Notes: a model not told the origin generated them from the letters alone. A DNA stretch of 64,000 bases from Myotis daubentonii (GCF_963259705.1 NC_081842.1:64182787-64246786), one strand, 5' to 3'; counted from the first letter of the stretch, positions 45,819 to 57,206 are shown. Made by a program: numbers and translations.

Positions 45819-45985
45819 TATTTAACAGTATAGGGGAATATCCACTCTTTTGATTAGCAAAATCCATTATTTTTGTTGTGCCAAAACAATTTTGAGATAG
45901 TATTTTTGAGTCTGAGCCCTTCCAAGACAAGATATATGTGTTACTCATCCAGTATAGTCCCTGGATCATAGTATAGCACTAAATA

Positions 45986-46055
45986 TATATGATTAAATAA
46001 ATAAATGAATCAATAAATAAATCAATAAATGAATGCATGAATGAGAGAATGAAAG
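45986..46055. repeat. (AATA)n/(AATG)n microsatellite
   Basis: aaataaataaatgaatcaat and similar units. Confidence 0.9.
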
Positions 46056-47309
46056 ACAACATGTTAGAAACAGAAGAAAAGAAATAGAATAATGACCATA
46101 CCTGTCCTTCCTTCCCCGCCAGGTTTTTTGTTTTGTTTTATTTTTTTGCTACTTAGGGAGATGCATTTTTAGAATACTGAGAAACTATCTTACGCAAGAA
46201 AGATGTTAAACAGAGTACTGAAGTGGTAGCTTAAATTTAGGCAGAAAGTAGGAGTACTTTGATACCTGAATCCAAGGGTCACTGTATAGCAAATTTAAGC
46301 ACACACAGACCAAATTGAAAAAGTTGTAAGAGGACTTAATAAAGAACAATTTTTAAAATGTTTCTTATGCACGCCACTCTTCACTGCTGTATCTCAGCAC
46401 CTAGACAGCATCTTGGATATATTATTTTAGCTTCAGTAAGTTTTTGTGTAATGAGTCCATGAATAAACTAATGATATTGGAAAAGTATTAAGAATGATGC
46501 ATAAGGTTAAGGGGTTGCGGGTATAGGCTGATGGGGAACAGGATTGATACAACTAAGTTGAAGACTGCACAGAAAGAAAGGAAATCTATTGGATGGATAT
46601 GCAGGGAAGACTGAAAAGCAGAGATGACAAATTCCAAGATAAAATGAGAAGCATGGGATCTTTGTGTAAAGATTTGGTAATGTTGAGTTTGGGTTTATTT
46701 TCTCTAATCAAAAAGTGTTTAAGTAATTTGGGAGAAAGGCAAAACTCAAAAATCACAACAAAAGTAAGTTATGTATTATGTTTCTCTGCAGACCTCATAA
46801 AAGAGCAATTTACTCTTGTATGTTCTCTAAATATTTACAAGAGAAAATGTTTTATGGGCATACAGATTTTAGATTCCTTCTCTGAATCTTAACTAATTCA
46901 CATTAAAAAAAAAAATAAGTTTCTACACCTATCTAAGAAGACCTTTCTGCAGCTGGATCTTTTGGTTTGAAGATTTGAGTTCTGGGTTGGCCACTCTTTA
47001 TCAAAATTAACATAATTGAAAAAAAGCTATTAAAAAGGCAATTAGAGTTAAAATAAAGATAAGACTAGTCAGGTCTCAGTTACTCCAAAATCCAAAATTC
47101 CTATCCAACCCTTAGCTTAATATGAAAGAATTGGCTCAGTGGAAGTACCATAAAATGGCCAGTAATGGCAGTATATTATGGTCAAGAAATTGGCGCTGTC
47201 TTCTTTCATGATGAACAATTTGCCACCAAATTTGCAGCTTTATAGTAAATAGATGATATCATTCTTAGCATATGTAATAAGAATAAAATCCAAGAATGAT
47301 GTAGGACTT
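46056..47309. other. Unassigned DNA
   Basis: Includes a 99-codon plus frame (46593-46892) with no recognisable domain. Confidence 0.35.
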
Positions 47310-47440
47310 AAAAGGATGTTGGATAGATACATCCTTTTGTTTTGCAGATAAGTGTATTAAGGCTAAATGTGTTACTCAAGGTCACAAAGCTATTTAAGGA
47401 CAGACATGTGAATAAAACTCAGACTCCTCATTTCTTATGT
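47310..47440 (-). mobile_element. MIR fragment
   Basis: ttttgcagataagtgtatta, gttactcaaggtcacaaagc, actcagactcctcatt: antisense MIR. Confidence 0.6.
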
Positions 47441-47554
47441 CTCACATTTTAAATATATTATGTACTGAGAAAAAATAGTTGATTATGTTGACAGTAATGA
47501 GGTCTAAGTCTTTGAATAGCCAAAAAAGGTCATTTAGTGGATATCCTAATTTTA

Positions 47555-47620
47555 TGAGGGCAGAGTTCATCACTGTATCTCTAGTGCGGTGCACAGAATC
47601 TGGCACTTGGTAGGTGGTGT
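47555..47620 (+). mobile_element. L2 3' end fragment
   Basis: gagggcagagttcatcactg, tatctctagtgcggtgcaca, tctggcacttggtagg. Confidence 0.6.
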
Positions 47621-47639
47621 GTGTATATTTACATACAAA

Positions 47640-47876
47640 AAAAAGTGCACAGGTCTTAAGCATTCAGTTTGGTGAATTGTGCAATTGGTACACATATAAC
47701 CATGTACAGAATACAGATATTCTGTATAGGTGTTCTTTGTTGGTACATGCATTAGGAAAGCTTTCTCAGTCTGTGGTTTGCCTATTCTTTTTCTTAATGA
47801 TGTCGTATACACTATCCCAGAAAATTCCCTCATGCCACTTATGGTCAATCTTCCCTTCACTCTGCCTACCCATGGA
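47640..47876 (-). mobile_element. Old L1 3' end, left of the solo LTR
   Basis: Antisense L1M 3' UTR text, interrupted by the LTR and resuming at 48331. Confidence 0.5.
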
Positions 47877-47882
47877 GGTGAC

Positions 47883-48324
47883 TGTGGAGAGCGGCTATAG
47901 TGATTGGACAGGTTCAAGCCTGGGACTAATGAGAGGGCACAGTCCTCTCATGGCAAAGCCACATGCAAGTCCCAGCTTGGAGGGCAAAGCCCTCCCAGCA
48001 CAATTATAGCCAAAGGCTATAGATGTAAGCTTGAACCTACGGTCCAAACACATGGTCCCATGTGTCTGAGTGATGTGGGCTTGATAGAGTTCAGGCGCAT
48101 GTAATTGAGTAGATTAGAACATTGTTAACATCTTGACCACGCCCTTACTTTACCTCATGGAATTTGGCTATGAAATAAAGACTTGGCTTGCGGGCACTGT
48201 CGCTATCTCTCCATCAGAGAAGCAGTGTCCCACTGAGACCCAGCTTTCATTCTTTTGTCTGTCGTTTCTAAATCCTTCACTGCATCCCCCTCAGGTTCAC
48301 CCTTGGCCATGCTGGCGCAGCACA
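47883..48324 (+). mobile_element. Solo LTR, class II (ERV2/betaretrovirus-like)
   Basis: It begins TGTGGAGAGC and ends GGCGCAGCACA, and is flanked by a perfect 6-bp duplication ggtgac (47877-47882, 48325-48330). A 6-bp duplication is typical of ERV2. The polyadenylation signal aataaa lies at about 48173, followed by gcgggcactgtcgctatctc and ccatcagagaagcagtgtcc, text typical of class II bat LTRs. Length 442 bp. No internal retroviral region remains, so recombination between the two LTRs removed it. The LTR may still carry promoter/enhancer sites. Confidence 0.9.
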
Positions 48325-48330
48325 GGTGAC

Positions 48331-49080
48331 CACTCTTTGATATCTATCACCCATAGGTTAGTTTGTCTATTCTCAGAAGTTACATATATAAAATAATTAA
48401 GTGAATGTATTTTTGTGGCTGGTTTCTTTTACTTATAATGTTTTTGAAATTTATTTATCTTGTTGCCTAATATATATGAGTAGTTTTTCTTTTTATGTTA
48501 TGGAGTAGTATTTTAGTACTTGACTATAACATATTTTATTTATTCATTCTCCCATTGATGGACATTTGTGTAATTAGGAATAAGAAAGTTGCTATGAACA
48601 TTCTTTTACAACATTTTAGACATATTTAACACATTTTTTTGAGCTTATTGGCAACTTGCGTTTCTACTTTGTGAAGTATCTGTTCAAGTTAGTACCCATT
48701 TTATAATTGGGTTGTTTGCTTTTTTGTTAATGTTTTATAGGAGTTCTCTATATAGTCTTGATATGAATTTTTTGTCAAATATATGTATTATGAAAACTTT
48801 TATTCAATCTGTTTTTGCCTATTAATATTCTTACTAATATGTATTTTAATGAGATATACATTTAATATTGATGAAGTTCTATTTTTTAAAGTTACTGATT
48901 TATAAAATCAGTTGAAAACATCTGTTTTTAAAATGGCTTAAAACACCTTTGATTATATCTAAAGTTACAAATATATTATTTTTATGTGCTTTACAAATTT
49001 AAGTCTAAGATTCATCTGTATTTAATATTTTATTTATGAAGTATAAGAGTTGAGTTACTCTAGCGCCATTTGTCAAAGTG
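48331..49080 (-). mobile_element. Old L1 3' region
   Basis: Antisense L1M: gtttgtctattctcagaag, gttgctatgaacattctttt, tttataattgggttgtttgc, ggagttctctatatagtct. Confidence 0.7.
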
Positions 49081-50199
49081 ACTTTTCTTTCTTCCAATGA
49101 ATAAAGTTGGTGCCTTATCTTAAAGAGAGCTTCCAGAAAACTCCCTCCTTTGTGTCTTCCCCCTATCTTCTCATCAATCTATGTAATCTCAGATTCCGCC
49201 TTGCTTTTGGTATTGTGTTGTGTAGGGAAGTGTCAACAAAGTGACCATAATCTCCTAGATCCTCAGCCTTCTTCATCAACCTCGCCCACCTTCCATAGAC
49301 TCTCCATTTCCTACCAACCTTTCCTTCTGGACATGACTTAAAATCATCTCATGATTTAAAACTCATATTCTATTTTACTTACCCATGTGATTTTCCTCCC
49401 CAAAGACAAATCATAGATGTATGGCAGGAATTTTTCAGTTCAGAACACATGTCTGTTTTTCTCAGAAGAGAAAGTAAAAAATTTACCAGCTTAAATAACG
49501 TGGATGCTGTGCGTGCATCATTTTCAGGAACTATGGCACCACAGTCCCTGCTCCCTAATTAGGCCAACAACTAGCACTTTATTTGGGAGCTAATTTCTTT
49601 TCTTTCTCATGTTATAAAAAAAAAAAAGTCCAACAACAGCTCCTTTTGAACTAAAAATTATTGTGCTTTAGTCTTAAGCCAATGAAAATTTTATTTTGAT
49701 AAGTTTGCATCAAATTTTCTGAGTTGCTCGTGAAGGAAAGGCCATGAAAATGAAATATTTCTGACTTAGGTCTAAAAAAAAAAAAAAAAATCAACCTTTG
49801 GAATTCCCTTCATTCGAAAATCACTTTAAAAAGAACAACCCAAACTTTTTATGCCCTTAGATTCCCATAACAAACTAGTCATAAACTGTACTTGAAAGAA
49901 TGTTAAAGTACATGAATAAACTTGCTGATTGTATACTAGTGATTTCATAATACTAATTAGCCATCTCTTAGTTCTGCATATTATTAGCTAGGGATACACA
50001 TAATATAAATAGTGGGCAATTCCACAGTAATGTTTATTTACTATCTGAGTATCTTACATTCTGGAAATCTATAATTCTTCAAATAAATAACAGAGCCACA
50101 TAATAAAATTGAACTCCATGATGCATTTCATCCTTTTTCAAATTTTCTGTTGAGAATAACTTAATAAATTTTATTTTAAAAGTTGAAAAAAAAATCAAT
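49081..50199. other. Unassigned DNA
   Basis: No clear element; poly(A) runs at 49618-49627 and 49775-49790. Confidence 0.35.
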
Positions 50200-50235
50200 T
50201 GACTTTAAATTTATATTGATTGATTTTAGAGAGGG

Positions 50236-50283
<48 letters not shown>

Positions 50284-50406
50284 TGCATTTGTTGCTCCAC
50301 TATTTATGTATACATTGGTTGATTCTTATATGTGCCGTGACTGGAATCCAACCCACAGCTTTGATGTATTGGGACAACTGTAACCAACTGAGCTACCCAG
50401 CCAGAG
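50200..50406 (-). mobile_element. VES-type SINE with expanded (GA)n
   Basis: Antisense: tgattgattttagagag, then a pure GA tract (about 50238-50279) replacing the usual short GA-rich part, then caactgagctacccagccag. Near-repeats atcaattgacttta and atcaactgacttta (about 50194 and 50409) are a plausible TSD. Confidence 0.85.
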
Positions 50407-50894
50407 CAATATCAACTGACTTTATATTTGTGGGTCTCTTTCTGGACTCTGTTCTTTTCCATTGATCTGTGTATTATATCTTTAAGTCAATTATACTATG
50501 TTGCTTACTATCACTGTATAGTAAATATTGAAGTAGATAGAGTTACTCTTTTTTTTTTATTGTTGACAGTATTACAAATGTGCCCCAAGATTATTTTGAC
50601 TATTCTAGATTCTTCTCATTTCTACCCAAATTTTTGAATAACCTAGCCAATATCTTGAATATGGCCTGTTGGAAATTTAATAGGTATTGTACTAAATCTG
50701 TAGGTCAATTTAGGGGAAAAATATTCCTTAAAATATTATTTTGTTGGTGAACATAGCTGTAGCTCTCCATTTATTTGAGTACTCAAAAATGTTTTGCAGT
50801 TTCATTGTGTAAATCTTACATATATTAGATTTTTTCTCCATATTTAATATTTTTGATTATATTGTAATTTTATTTTATTTTATGTTTAATTGCA

Positions 50895-50948
<54 letters not shown>
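50895..50948. repeat. (TG)n(TA)n microsatellite
   Basis: Seven or so TG units passing into about 20 TA units. Confidence 0.95.
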
Positions 50949-50952
<4 letters not shown>

Positions 50953-51207
50953 TTCTTGATTTTTGTGAATTGACTTTGAATCTTGCAATCTCGCTAAGTT
51001 TACTTGGTAGTTCTGGTCTCTCTTTGTAGATTCCATGAGGGTTTTTTTATATGTGCAATTATTTTCTCAGCAAATAACACAGTTTTAAGGCTCTCCTTTA
51101 GATTTTAAGCTTTTATTTCTTTTTTCTGCCTTATTGCACAGAACGAAAACTCTAGAAAAATATGAAATAGAAATGATGAGAAAGGGTGTTTTTCGCTCTA
51201 TGGAAAA

Positions 51208-51363
51208 GTTTACTTTCTAAAATATAATTTTCATCGTTCTTTTTTACAAACATTTGAACTATAAATGTATAGCTTTAGCTGAGTAATAAAGATTTTTATA
51301 TACTGTATTTTAAAAAATATATTTTATTGATATCAGAGAGAGAGAGGGAGGGAGAAAGAGAAA
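51208..51363 (+). repeat. Templated duplication, derived copy
   Basis: Nearly identical to 52242-52400. It contains L1 sequence plus the first part of an antisense VES tail, ending abruptly in gaaagagaaa. It sits in an L1 position where that text does not belong. Confidence 0.85.
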
Positions 51364-52241
51364 AGCATACAAAATTTCACAATTAAGGATGATGTTAGCA
51401 GTGGAAATTTTGTAGGTAATCTTTTATCAGGTTCAAATTTCTTTCTATTCCTATTTTGCTGAGTTTTTATTCAATTTTGTCATATGTAGTTTTCTTCATA
51501 AATTTAGATGTGGCTTTTTTTAATCTTTATACTGTTAGTATGGTGAATTATATTAATGTATTTTTGTAATGTTGAACCACTTTACATACCTGAGATAAAA
51601 TCCTCTGTTCATGATGCATTATCAGTCTGTATATGTGTGTGTATGTGTTTGTATGCAATTTGTTTCTATATTTTTAAGGGATTTTACATATGTGTTCATA
51701 AAAAATATTGGTTTGTATTTTTTTCTTATAATATCTTTGGCAACTTATGATATCAAATTATATTGGTTGAATAGCTTCAATATTTCCTTCATTTTTTTAA
51801 AGAATTTTTTTATGTAGAATTGGTCTTACTTCTTACTTAAATATTTCATACAATTTTAGTGAAGCCATCTGAGCTGGGTGGGAATACCTTTGTAGGAAAT
51901 TTTTTTTATTATGAACTCAATTTGTTTTCTAGTCACAGGACTACTTAGATTGACCATTTCTTAGTTTAGATAACTATATTGCTCAAGGAATTTGCCCATT
52001 TCATCTAACTTGTAGAATGTATTGGCATAAAATTGTTTATTTATCCTCTTAAGATTTATAAAATCTCTAGTGAGACCCTCTTTTTCTCCCTGATGTTGGT
52101 AATTTGCATTTTCTCTCTTTTGATAAATCTCACTAGAAATTTGTCAAGTTTGTTAATCTTTGTAATGATTTTATATTTTGTTGATTGATGCTCATCTTGA
52201 TTTTTTCTTCTATTTACTTTGGGCTTCAGTTACTCCATTTT

Positions 52242-52400
52242 GTTTACTTTCTAAAATATAATTTTCATCGTTCTTCTTTTTTACAAACATTTGAACTATA
52301 AATGTATAGCTTTAGCTGAGTAATAAAGATTTTTATATACTGTATTTTAAAAAATATTTTTTATTGATATCAGTGAGGGAGAGGGAGAGAGAAAGAGAAA
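52242..52400 (+). repeat. Templated duplication, source copy
   Basis: Here the segment is continuous with the expected L1 text on the left and with a complete VES SINE on the right, so this is the original. It differs from the copy at 51208 by a 3-base indel and a few substitutions. Confidence 0.85.
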
Positions 52401-52545
52401 CATCAATGATGAGAGATAATCATTGATCTGCTTCCTCCTGCACACCACCTACCTGTGATGGAGCCCACAACCTTGACCAGGAATTGAACCATGACTTCCT
52501 GGTTTATAGGTCACTGTTCCACACTGAGAGACACCAGCCAGACTG
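52346..52545 (-). mobile_element. VES SINE
   Basis: Antisense VES: tttttattgatatcagtgag, catcaatgatgagagataat, ggaattgaaccatgacttcc, ending caccagccaga. Confidence 0.88.
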
Positions 52546-52868
52546 ATATACTATCTTTTTATGATAATATATTTTGTAGTATTGTCTATTTTTCCTTGTG
52601 ACTTCTTCTTTGATCCATGGGTTATTTACAAGTGGATTGTTAAATCAAAAATATTTTAGGATTTTTCTATCTAGCTTTGTTAAAAATTAATTTCTAATTT
52701 GATATCATTGTGTTCAGAGACTATACATTATATGATTTAAATTCTTTAATATTTTGAGACATTTTTATGGCCTATTATGTAGTCTCTTTGGGTAAATGCT
52801 TTAGGTGCATATACAGATACTGTACGGTTTTGTTGGGGTGGGAATACATACAGATGGTTGTTGGGTAA

Positions 52869-53367
52869 TCTATCTATATAAAAGCCTAAGTAACCATTGC
52901 AACTGAACTGCCGGCCGAACAGGCTACATGGGGCGACGAGGCTGGCAGGGGAGGTTAGTGAGGGACAACCAAAGGACCTAGCAGCAGGCTGCAAGGGGTG
53001 ACCAGGCCGGCAAGGGGGTTAGTGAGAGGCGACCAAAGGACCTAGCAGCAGGCTGCAAGGGGTGACTAGGCCAGCATATGGGGGGCAGTTGGGGGTGATC
53101 AGGCTGGCAGGCAGATGTGGTTAGGGGTGATCAGGCTGGCTGGGGGGCAGTTAGGGGCGATCAGGCAGGCAGGCAGGTGAGCAGTTAGGAGCCAGCAGTC
53201 CAGGATTGTGAGAGGGATGTCTGACTGCCGGTTTAGGCCTGATCTGGCAATCAGGCCTAAATCGGCAGTCGGACATTCCCCAAGGGGTCTTGGATTGGAC
53301 AGGGTGCAGGCTGGACTGAGGGGACCCTCCACCCCCCATGCACGAATTTTGTACACCGGGCCTTTAA
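52869..53367 (+). mobile_element. Helitron with internal palindrome
   Basis: Begins A|TC(TATCTATATAAAAGCC) and ends caccgggccttTAA|T, a mutated CTAG. Contains a tandem of about 63 bp (gaccaaaggacctagcagca) and a 65-bp palindrome at 53215-53279. The L1 continues on both sides. Confidence 0.85.
53215..53279. repeat. 65-bp imperfect palindrome
   Basis: Arms ggatgtctgactgccggttt / aaatcggcagtcggacattc; homologous to 29989-30055. Confidence 0.9.
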
Positions 53368-53951
53368 TGCGTATATAAAATCTCTGACCACATACATGGA
53401 TTTGTTTACTTCTCCATTTAGTTTGTTAAATTTTAGCTCCTGTATATTGAAATTCTGTTATTGGGTACATACACATTTAGAATTATGACTTCCTGATACT
53501 CAACCCCTTTTTAATTATGAAATGCTCCTCTATTTATCTAGTGATATTTGTTTCCTTGAAGTCAACCTAGTCTGATATTGAGATAGCTTTCAAATTTTCT
53601 AAACCTAGTATATAAATGTTACATTTATCATAGCTAATTTTAAAATTAAAATTTCTTTATCTTAATGTTTAAGTGGTACATTTTTATGCATTTACTTTCA
53701 ACTTCTCTGTCTTTACACATAAACTCTCTAGAATTGTGTCTTTTTTCTATAACCTTTTATTTTTGACTTTTATGTGGAATGCTTCGTTTATTAATATTTA
53801 ATATAATTGTTTATTTAATCCTGTTTAAATATCCTGTCTTTGTATTTGGTTTTTATTTCAGTTTTATTTGTCTGTTTTTCTTTCCCTCCTTTTTTTTGAG
53901 ATAAATTATATATTTTTGTATTTCATTTACTTTTATTTTTTTAATATTTAC
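53368..53951 (-). mobile_element. Old L1 ORF2 endonuclease region, antisense
   Basis: ttattgggtacatacacatt, atgaaatgctcctctattta, gaagtcaacctagtctgata continue the L1 stack. Confidence 0.65.
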
Positions 53952-53953
53952 TA

Positions 53954-54762
53954 GGTGTACTGGTTAATAATGTGGTTTTTGTAATCAAAGAAAACATGAT
54001 AATTTCAAGAGAAACATCAAAAGTGCTTTATTCAAAGTAATGTCCATCGCTAGCTACACATTTTCCCCATCATTCAGGTAATTTGTGGATAACGTTCCAA
54101 TAGAACTTTTCTTGTTTTGAGGAAAACCATTCAGAGACCCAATTTTCCACGTCTTCATATGTATTGAAGTGCTGCTCAGAAAGTGTGTGTCCCATCCATC
54201 AGAACAAGTGGTAATCTGAAGAAGCAAGGTCTAGTGAATACTGCGGGTGGGTTAATAATTCCCAGGCAAGATCTTTTACGTGTCTTGAACTGGTTTTGTA
54301 GTGTGTGATGGTGTGTTATCATGAAGCAAAATTACTTTGCTGGGTCTTCTACCCCATTCTGGTAGTTTTACAATCAAAGCGTTGTTCAAATTGATGTGGG
54401 CATTCTTTGTCTTTCACATCTAAATCATCACTTTTAAAGTGTTTAAACCAGAGTTCACAAGTATTTTGAGATGGAGCATGTTCACCATAAGCTTCCCAAA
54501 GTATATGATAACTTTCAGCAGCACTTTTCTTCAAAATAAAGTAATGAATTAAAACTTCCCGCAAATGCTCTTTTTTTGGCATGAAATTTGACATTTTTGA
54601 GCATAAAGTATCTATGATGTTAACACCTTCATAAAATTTGACATATGAAATTTTGAAGCTTGTTGTCAATACAACAAAATAGCATACATATCAAATCACA
54701 TATATATCAACATATGTGTAACTCCATCTATTGAAAAAAATCCTCGTTATTAACCGGTACAC

Positions 54763-54763
<1 letters not shown>
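53954..54763 (-). mobile_element. Mariner transposon, internally deleted
   Basis: The inverted ends ggtgtactggttaataa and (right, reversed) ggtgtaccggttaataa are flanked by TA on both sides (53952-53953, 54764-54765). At 810 bp it is well short of the roughly 1.3 kb of a full mariner. The sequence reads on the minus strand. It is the only mariner seen here, inserted into the old L1. Confidence 0.93.
53990..54594 (-). pseudogene. Mariner transposase relic, central part deleted
   Basis: On the minus strand a Met at about 54594 opens MSNFMPKKEHLREVLIHYF, the N-terminal helix-turn-helix DNA-binding half, which continues through WFKHFKSDDLDVKDKE to about 54400. It then jumps to text around LLHDNTPSHTT (near 54330), the region of the second catalytic Asp, and then in another frame LDLASSDYHLF (about 54230), the third catalytic residue. 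The stretch between, including the first Asp region, is missing, and stops and shifts follow. A mariner transposase (about 340 residues, DD34D) cuts and pastes DNA at TA. This copy cannot. Confidence 0.88.

Positions 54764-54765
<2 letters not shown>

Positions 54766-54846
<81 letters not shown>
54766..54846. repeat. (TA)n microsatellite between a mariner and a Helitron
   Basis: About 40 TA units, starting at the mariner TA duplication and ending 2 bp before the Helitron 3' end. Confidence 0.97.
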
Positions 54847-54848
<2 letters not shown>

Positions 54849-54849
<1 letters not shown>

Positions 54850-56543
54850 TAGAGGCCCGGTGCACAAAAATTTGTGCACTCAGGGGGGATGGGAGGGGGT
54901 CCCTCAGCCCCGCCTGTGCCCTCTCGCAGTCTGGGACTCCTCGGGAGATAACGACCTGCTGGCTTAGGCTTGCTCCTGGGTGGCAGAGGGAAGGCCCAAT
55001 CCCTAGGTGCAGCCCCTGGTCGGGCTCAGAGCAGGGCGGATTGGGGAGTTGGGGCGCTGCCCCCTGTCATGCACAGAGCAGGGCGGATCCGGAGGTTGCG
55101 ATGCCACCCTCAGTCACACTCAGGGTAGGGCCGATTGGGGGGTTGGGGCACCGCCCCGTGTCACTCTCAAGGCAGGGTCGATGGGGAGGTTGTGGCGCCA
55201 CCCCCTGTCATGCACAGAGCAGGGCCCATCAGGGGGTTGGGGAGCTCCCCCCTGTCACCCACAGAGCAGGGCCCATCAGGGGGTTGGGGAGCTCCCCCCT
55301 GTCACAGAGCAGGGCGGATCAGGGGGTTGGGGCACCGCCCTCTATCACCCACAGAGCAGGTCCTATCAGAGGGTTGGGGTGCCGCCACTGTCACACTCAG
55401 GGCAGGGCCGATGGGGAGGTTATGGCTCTACCCCGTCACACACAGAGTAGGGCCCGTGGGGTGGGGGGGTGGGGCGCCGCACCCTGTCACACACAGAGCA
55501 GGGCTGATCAGGAGGTTGGGGCGCTGACACTCTCACACTCACGGCAGGGCCGATGGGGAGGTTATGGCTCTACCCCGTCACACAAAGGGCAGGGCCCATG
55601 GGGTAGGGGGGTTGGGGCACCACACCCTGTCACACACAGAGCCGCAGGGCGATCAGGGAGTTGGGGAGCTCCTCCCTATCAGGCACAGAGCAGGGCCGAT
55701 CAGGGGGTTGGGGCGCTTTCCCCTGTCACGAACAGAGCAGGGCTGATAGGGAGGTTGTGGCCCCGCTCCCTGTCATACACAGAGCCACAGGACGATCAGG
55801 GGGTTTGGGCGCTGCCCCCTGTCACACTGATCCTGGTGCCGGGAGGCCTCTGGGCTCTGCTGATCCCGGTGCTGGGAGGCATATTACCCTTTTACTATAT
55901 AGAATAGAGGCCTGGTGCGTGGGTGGGGCTGGCTGGTTTGCCCTGAAGGGTGTCCTGGATCAAGGTGGGGGTCCCCACTGGGGTGCCTGGCCAGCCTGGA
56001 TGAGGGGATGATGGCTGTTTGCAGCTGGTCACACACCCTTCAGGGTGGGGGTCCCCACTGGCATGCCTGGCCAGTCTGGGTGAGGGGCTGAGGGCTCTTT
56101 TCAGGCTGGGACTGAAGCTCCCAACCGCTCCTTTTTTCTTTTTTTTTCTTTTTATTCTGGGCCAGCTTTAGCTCGGAGGCTTGGCTCCAGCTCTGAGGCC
56201 TCAGCTGCTGAAAGTAGGTATCTGGTTTGTTTCAGTTCTGTAATCAAAACTCTGTGTCAACTCCAGCTCTGAGATCCCGGTTCACTGAAAGCAGGTTTCT
56301 GGGGTTTTGTTTAGATTCTATATTTGTTACAATGTTCAAACTGCAGGCTCAGAGGCTGGCAAGGCAGGCGGGGAATGTTGGAGTCCTCCGTCACTGAAGC
56401 AAGCAAGCCTCATGTTCAGTTTAAGCTGCCTGGCTGCCGGCCGCCATCTTGGCTGGCAGTTAATTTGCATATCGCCCTGATTAGCCAATGGGAAGGGTAG
56501 CGGTCGTACGCCAATTACCATGTTTCTCTTTTATTAGATAGGA
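54849..56543 (-). mobile_element. Composite HeliBat-type Helitron, copy 2
   Basis: The minus 5' end is A|TC(CTATCTAATAAAAGAG) at 56543 and the 3' CTAG is at 54849-54852. The same two-unit structure as 2789-4218: unit A 56543 to about 55905, then the join (minus) aggcctctat-tctatatagt, then unit B to 54849. It is about 265 bp longer, mostly from extra minisatellite units. The YY1-like core is retained near 56441-56451. Confidence 0.9.
55025..55830 (+). repeat. 47-bp minisatellite in Helitron unit B, about 17 units
   Basis: Units cacagagcagggc(g/c)gatc and ggggttggggcgccgcccc, about 47 bp each. Open in all three frames, giving a 288-codon frame (55041-55907) whose residues (SRADQGVG, GPIGGLG, QGRWGGYG) are the three translations of one DNA unit. 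Confidence 0.9.
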
Positions 56544-56599
56544 TATATTATATATAATATTTTTGTGTCATTATTTTAGTTGTTTATCTAGATCAATGT

Positions 56600-56800
56600 T
56601 GTCTAATATAGCTTTCTTCATTAATGGGATTATTCTATATCTGTTTAATCTATTATTGTAGTCGTAGACATAGGTAAAATTTGATATGTGGCTAGAAAAA
56701 CTAAAGAATTGAATCTTTAAATTTATTTATTTATTATTAATTTCTACCTAAATTTAAATACCAATGTTTAGCTTATGACTACCTATTGTGCAATAGAGAT
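56600..56800. mobile_element. Ancient hAT-type fragment in L1, tentative
   Basis: gatcaatgttgtctaatata, tgatatgtggctagaaaaac, aatttctacctaaatttaaa resemble an old hAT repeat (gtgttgtccaatagaac, atgtggctag). Ends not defined. Confidence 0.35.
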
Positions 56801-57104
56801 TTAGAGATTACAATATGAATCATAGATTCATTACAACCTACCTTCAAATAATATTATACTATCTCACAAACAGTATACATTTTTAGTCCTCTTCCTTTTA
56901 GGCATATTATTTTTTACATTTAAGTTTTACATATTCTATAACTCCCTCAATACATTCAACATATTGTTATTATTTTTATTTTAAATGTTCTATAGTTTTT
57001 TTTTAAAAGAAATGACAGATAAATATAAATGTAGATATAATATGAAAAATACTTTATAGTTTTCCATATATTTACTCATTTTATGGCTTTTATTCATTTC
57101 TGCA

Positions 57105-57180
57105 AATCTGGGGTTTTATTTGTATTATTTGTATTTATTTTATTCATTTCTGACGATCTGGGGTTTTATTGGTATTCTTT
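57105..57180 (+). repeat. Short tandem duplication
   Basis: tattcatttctgcaaatctg and tattcatttctgacgatctg, each followed by gggttttatttg/ggttttattgg, about 51 bp apart. Confidence 0.8.
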
Positions 57181-57206
57181 CTCTTCAGCCTGAAGAGCTT
57201 TTAACA

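Larger units (their letters stand above)
50415..52868 (-). mobile_element. Old L1 ORF2, antisense, with insertions
   Basis: Antisense ORF2 order is preserved: ttccattgatctgtgtatta, attttgactattctagattc, actaaatctgtaggtcaatt, then later gacttcttctttgatccatg, ggttatttacaagtgg, gtgttcagagactatac. It is interrupted by (TG)n(TA)n at 50895-50948, the duplicated segment at 51208-51363 and the VES at 52346. All frames broken. Confidence 0.8.

Noticed and set aside
46593..46892. 99-codon plus frame
   Set aside because: Generic composition and no domain; of the length expected by chance in 64 kb.
53990..54594. Functional or domesticated mariner transposase
   Set aside because: The centre is deleted and the remainder carries frameshifts and stops; only the N-terminal part is open.
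55025..55830. CRISPR array
   Set aside because: Units are contiguous and diverged with no unique spacers; it is a minisatellite in a eukaryotic transposon.
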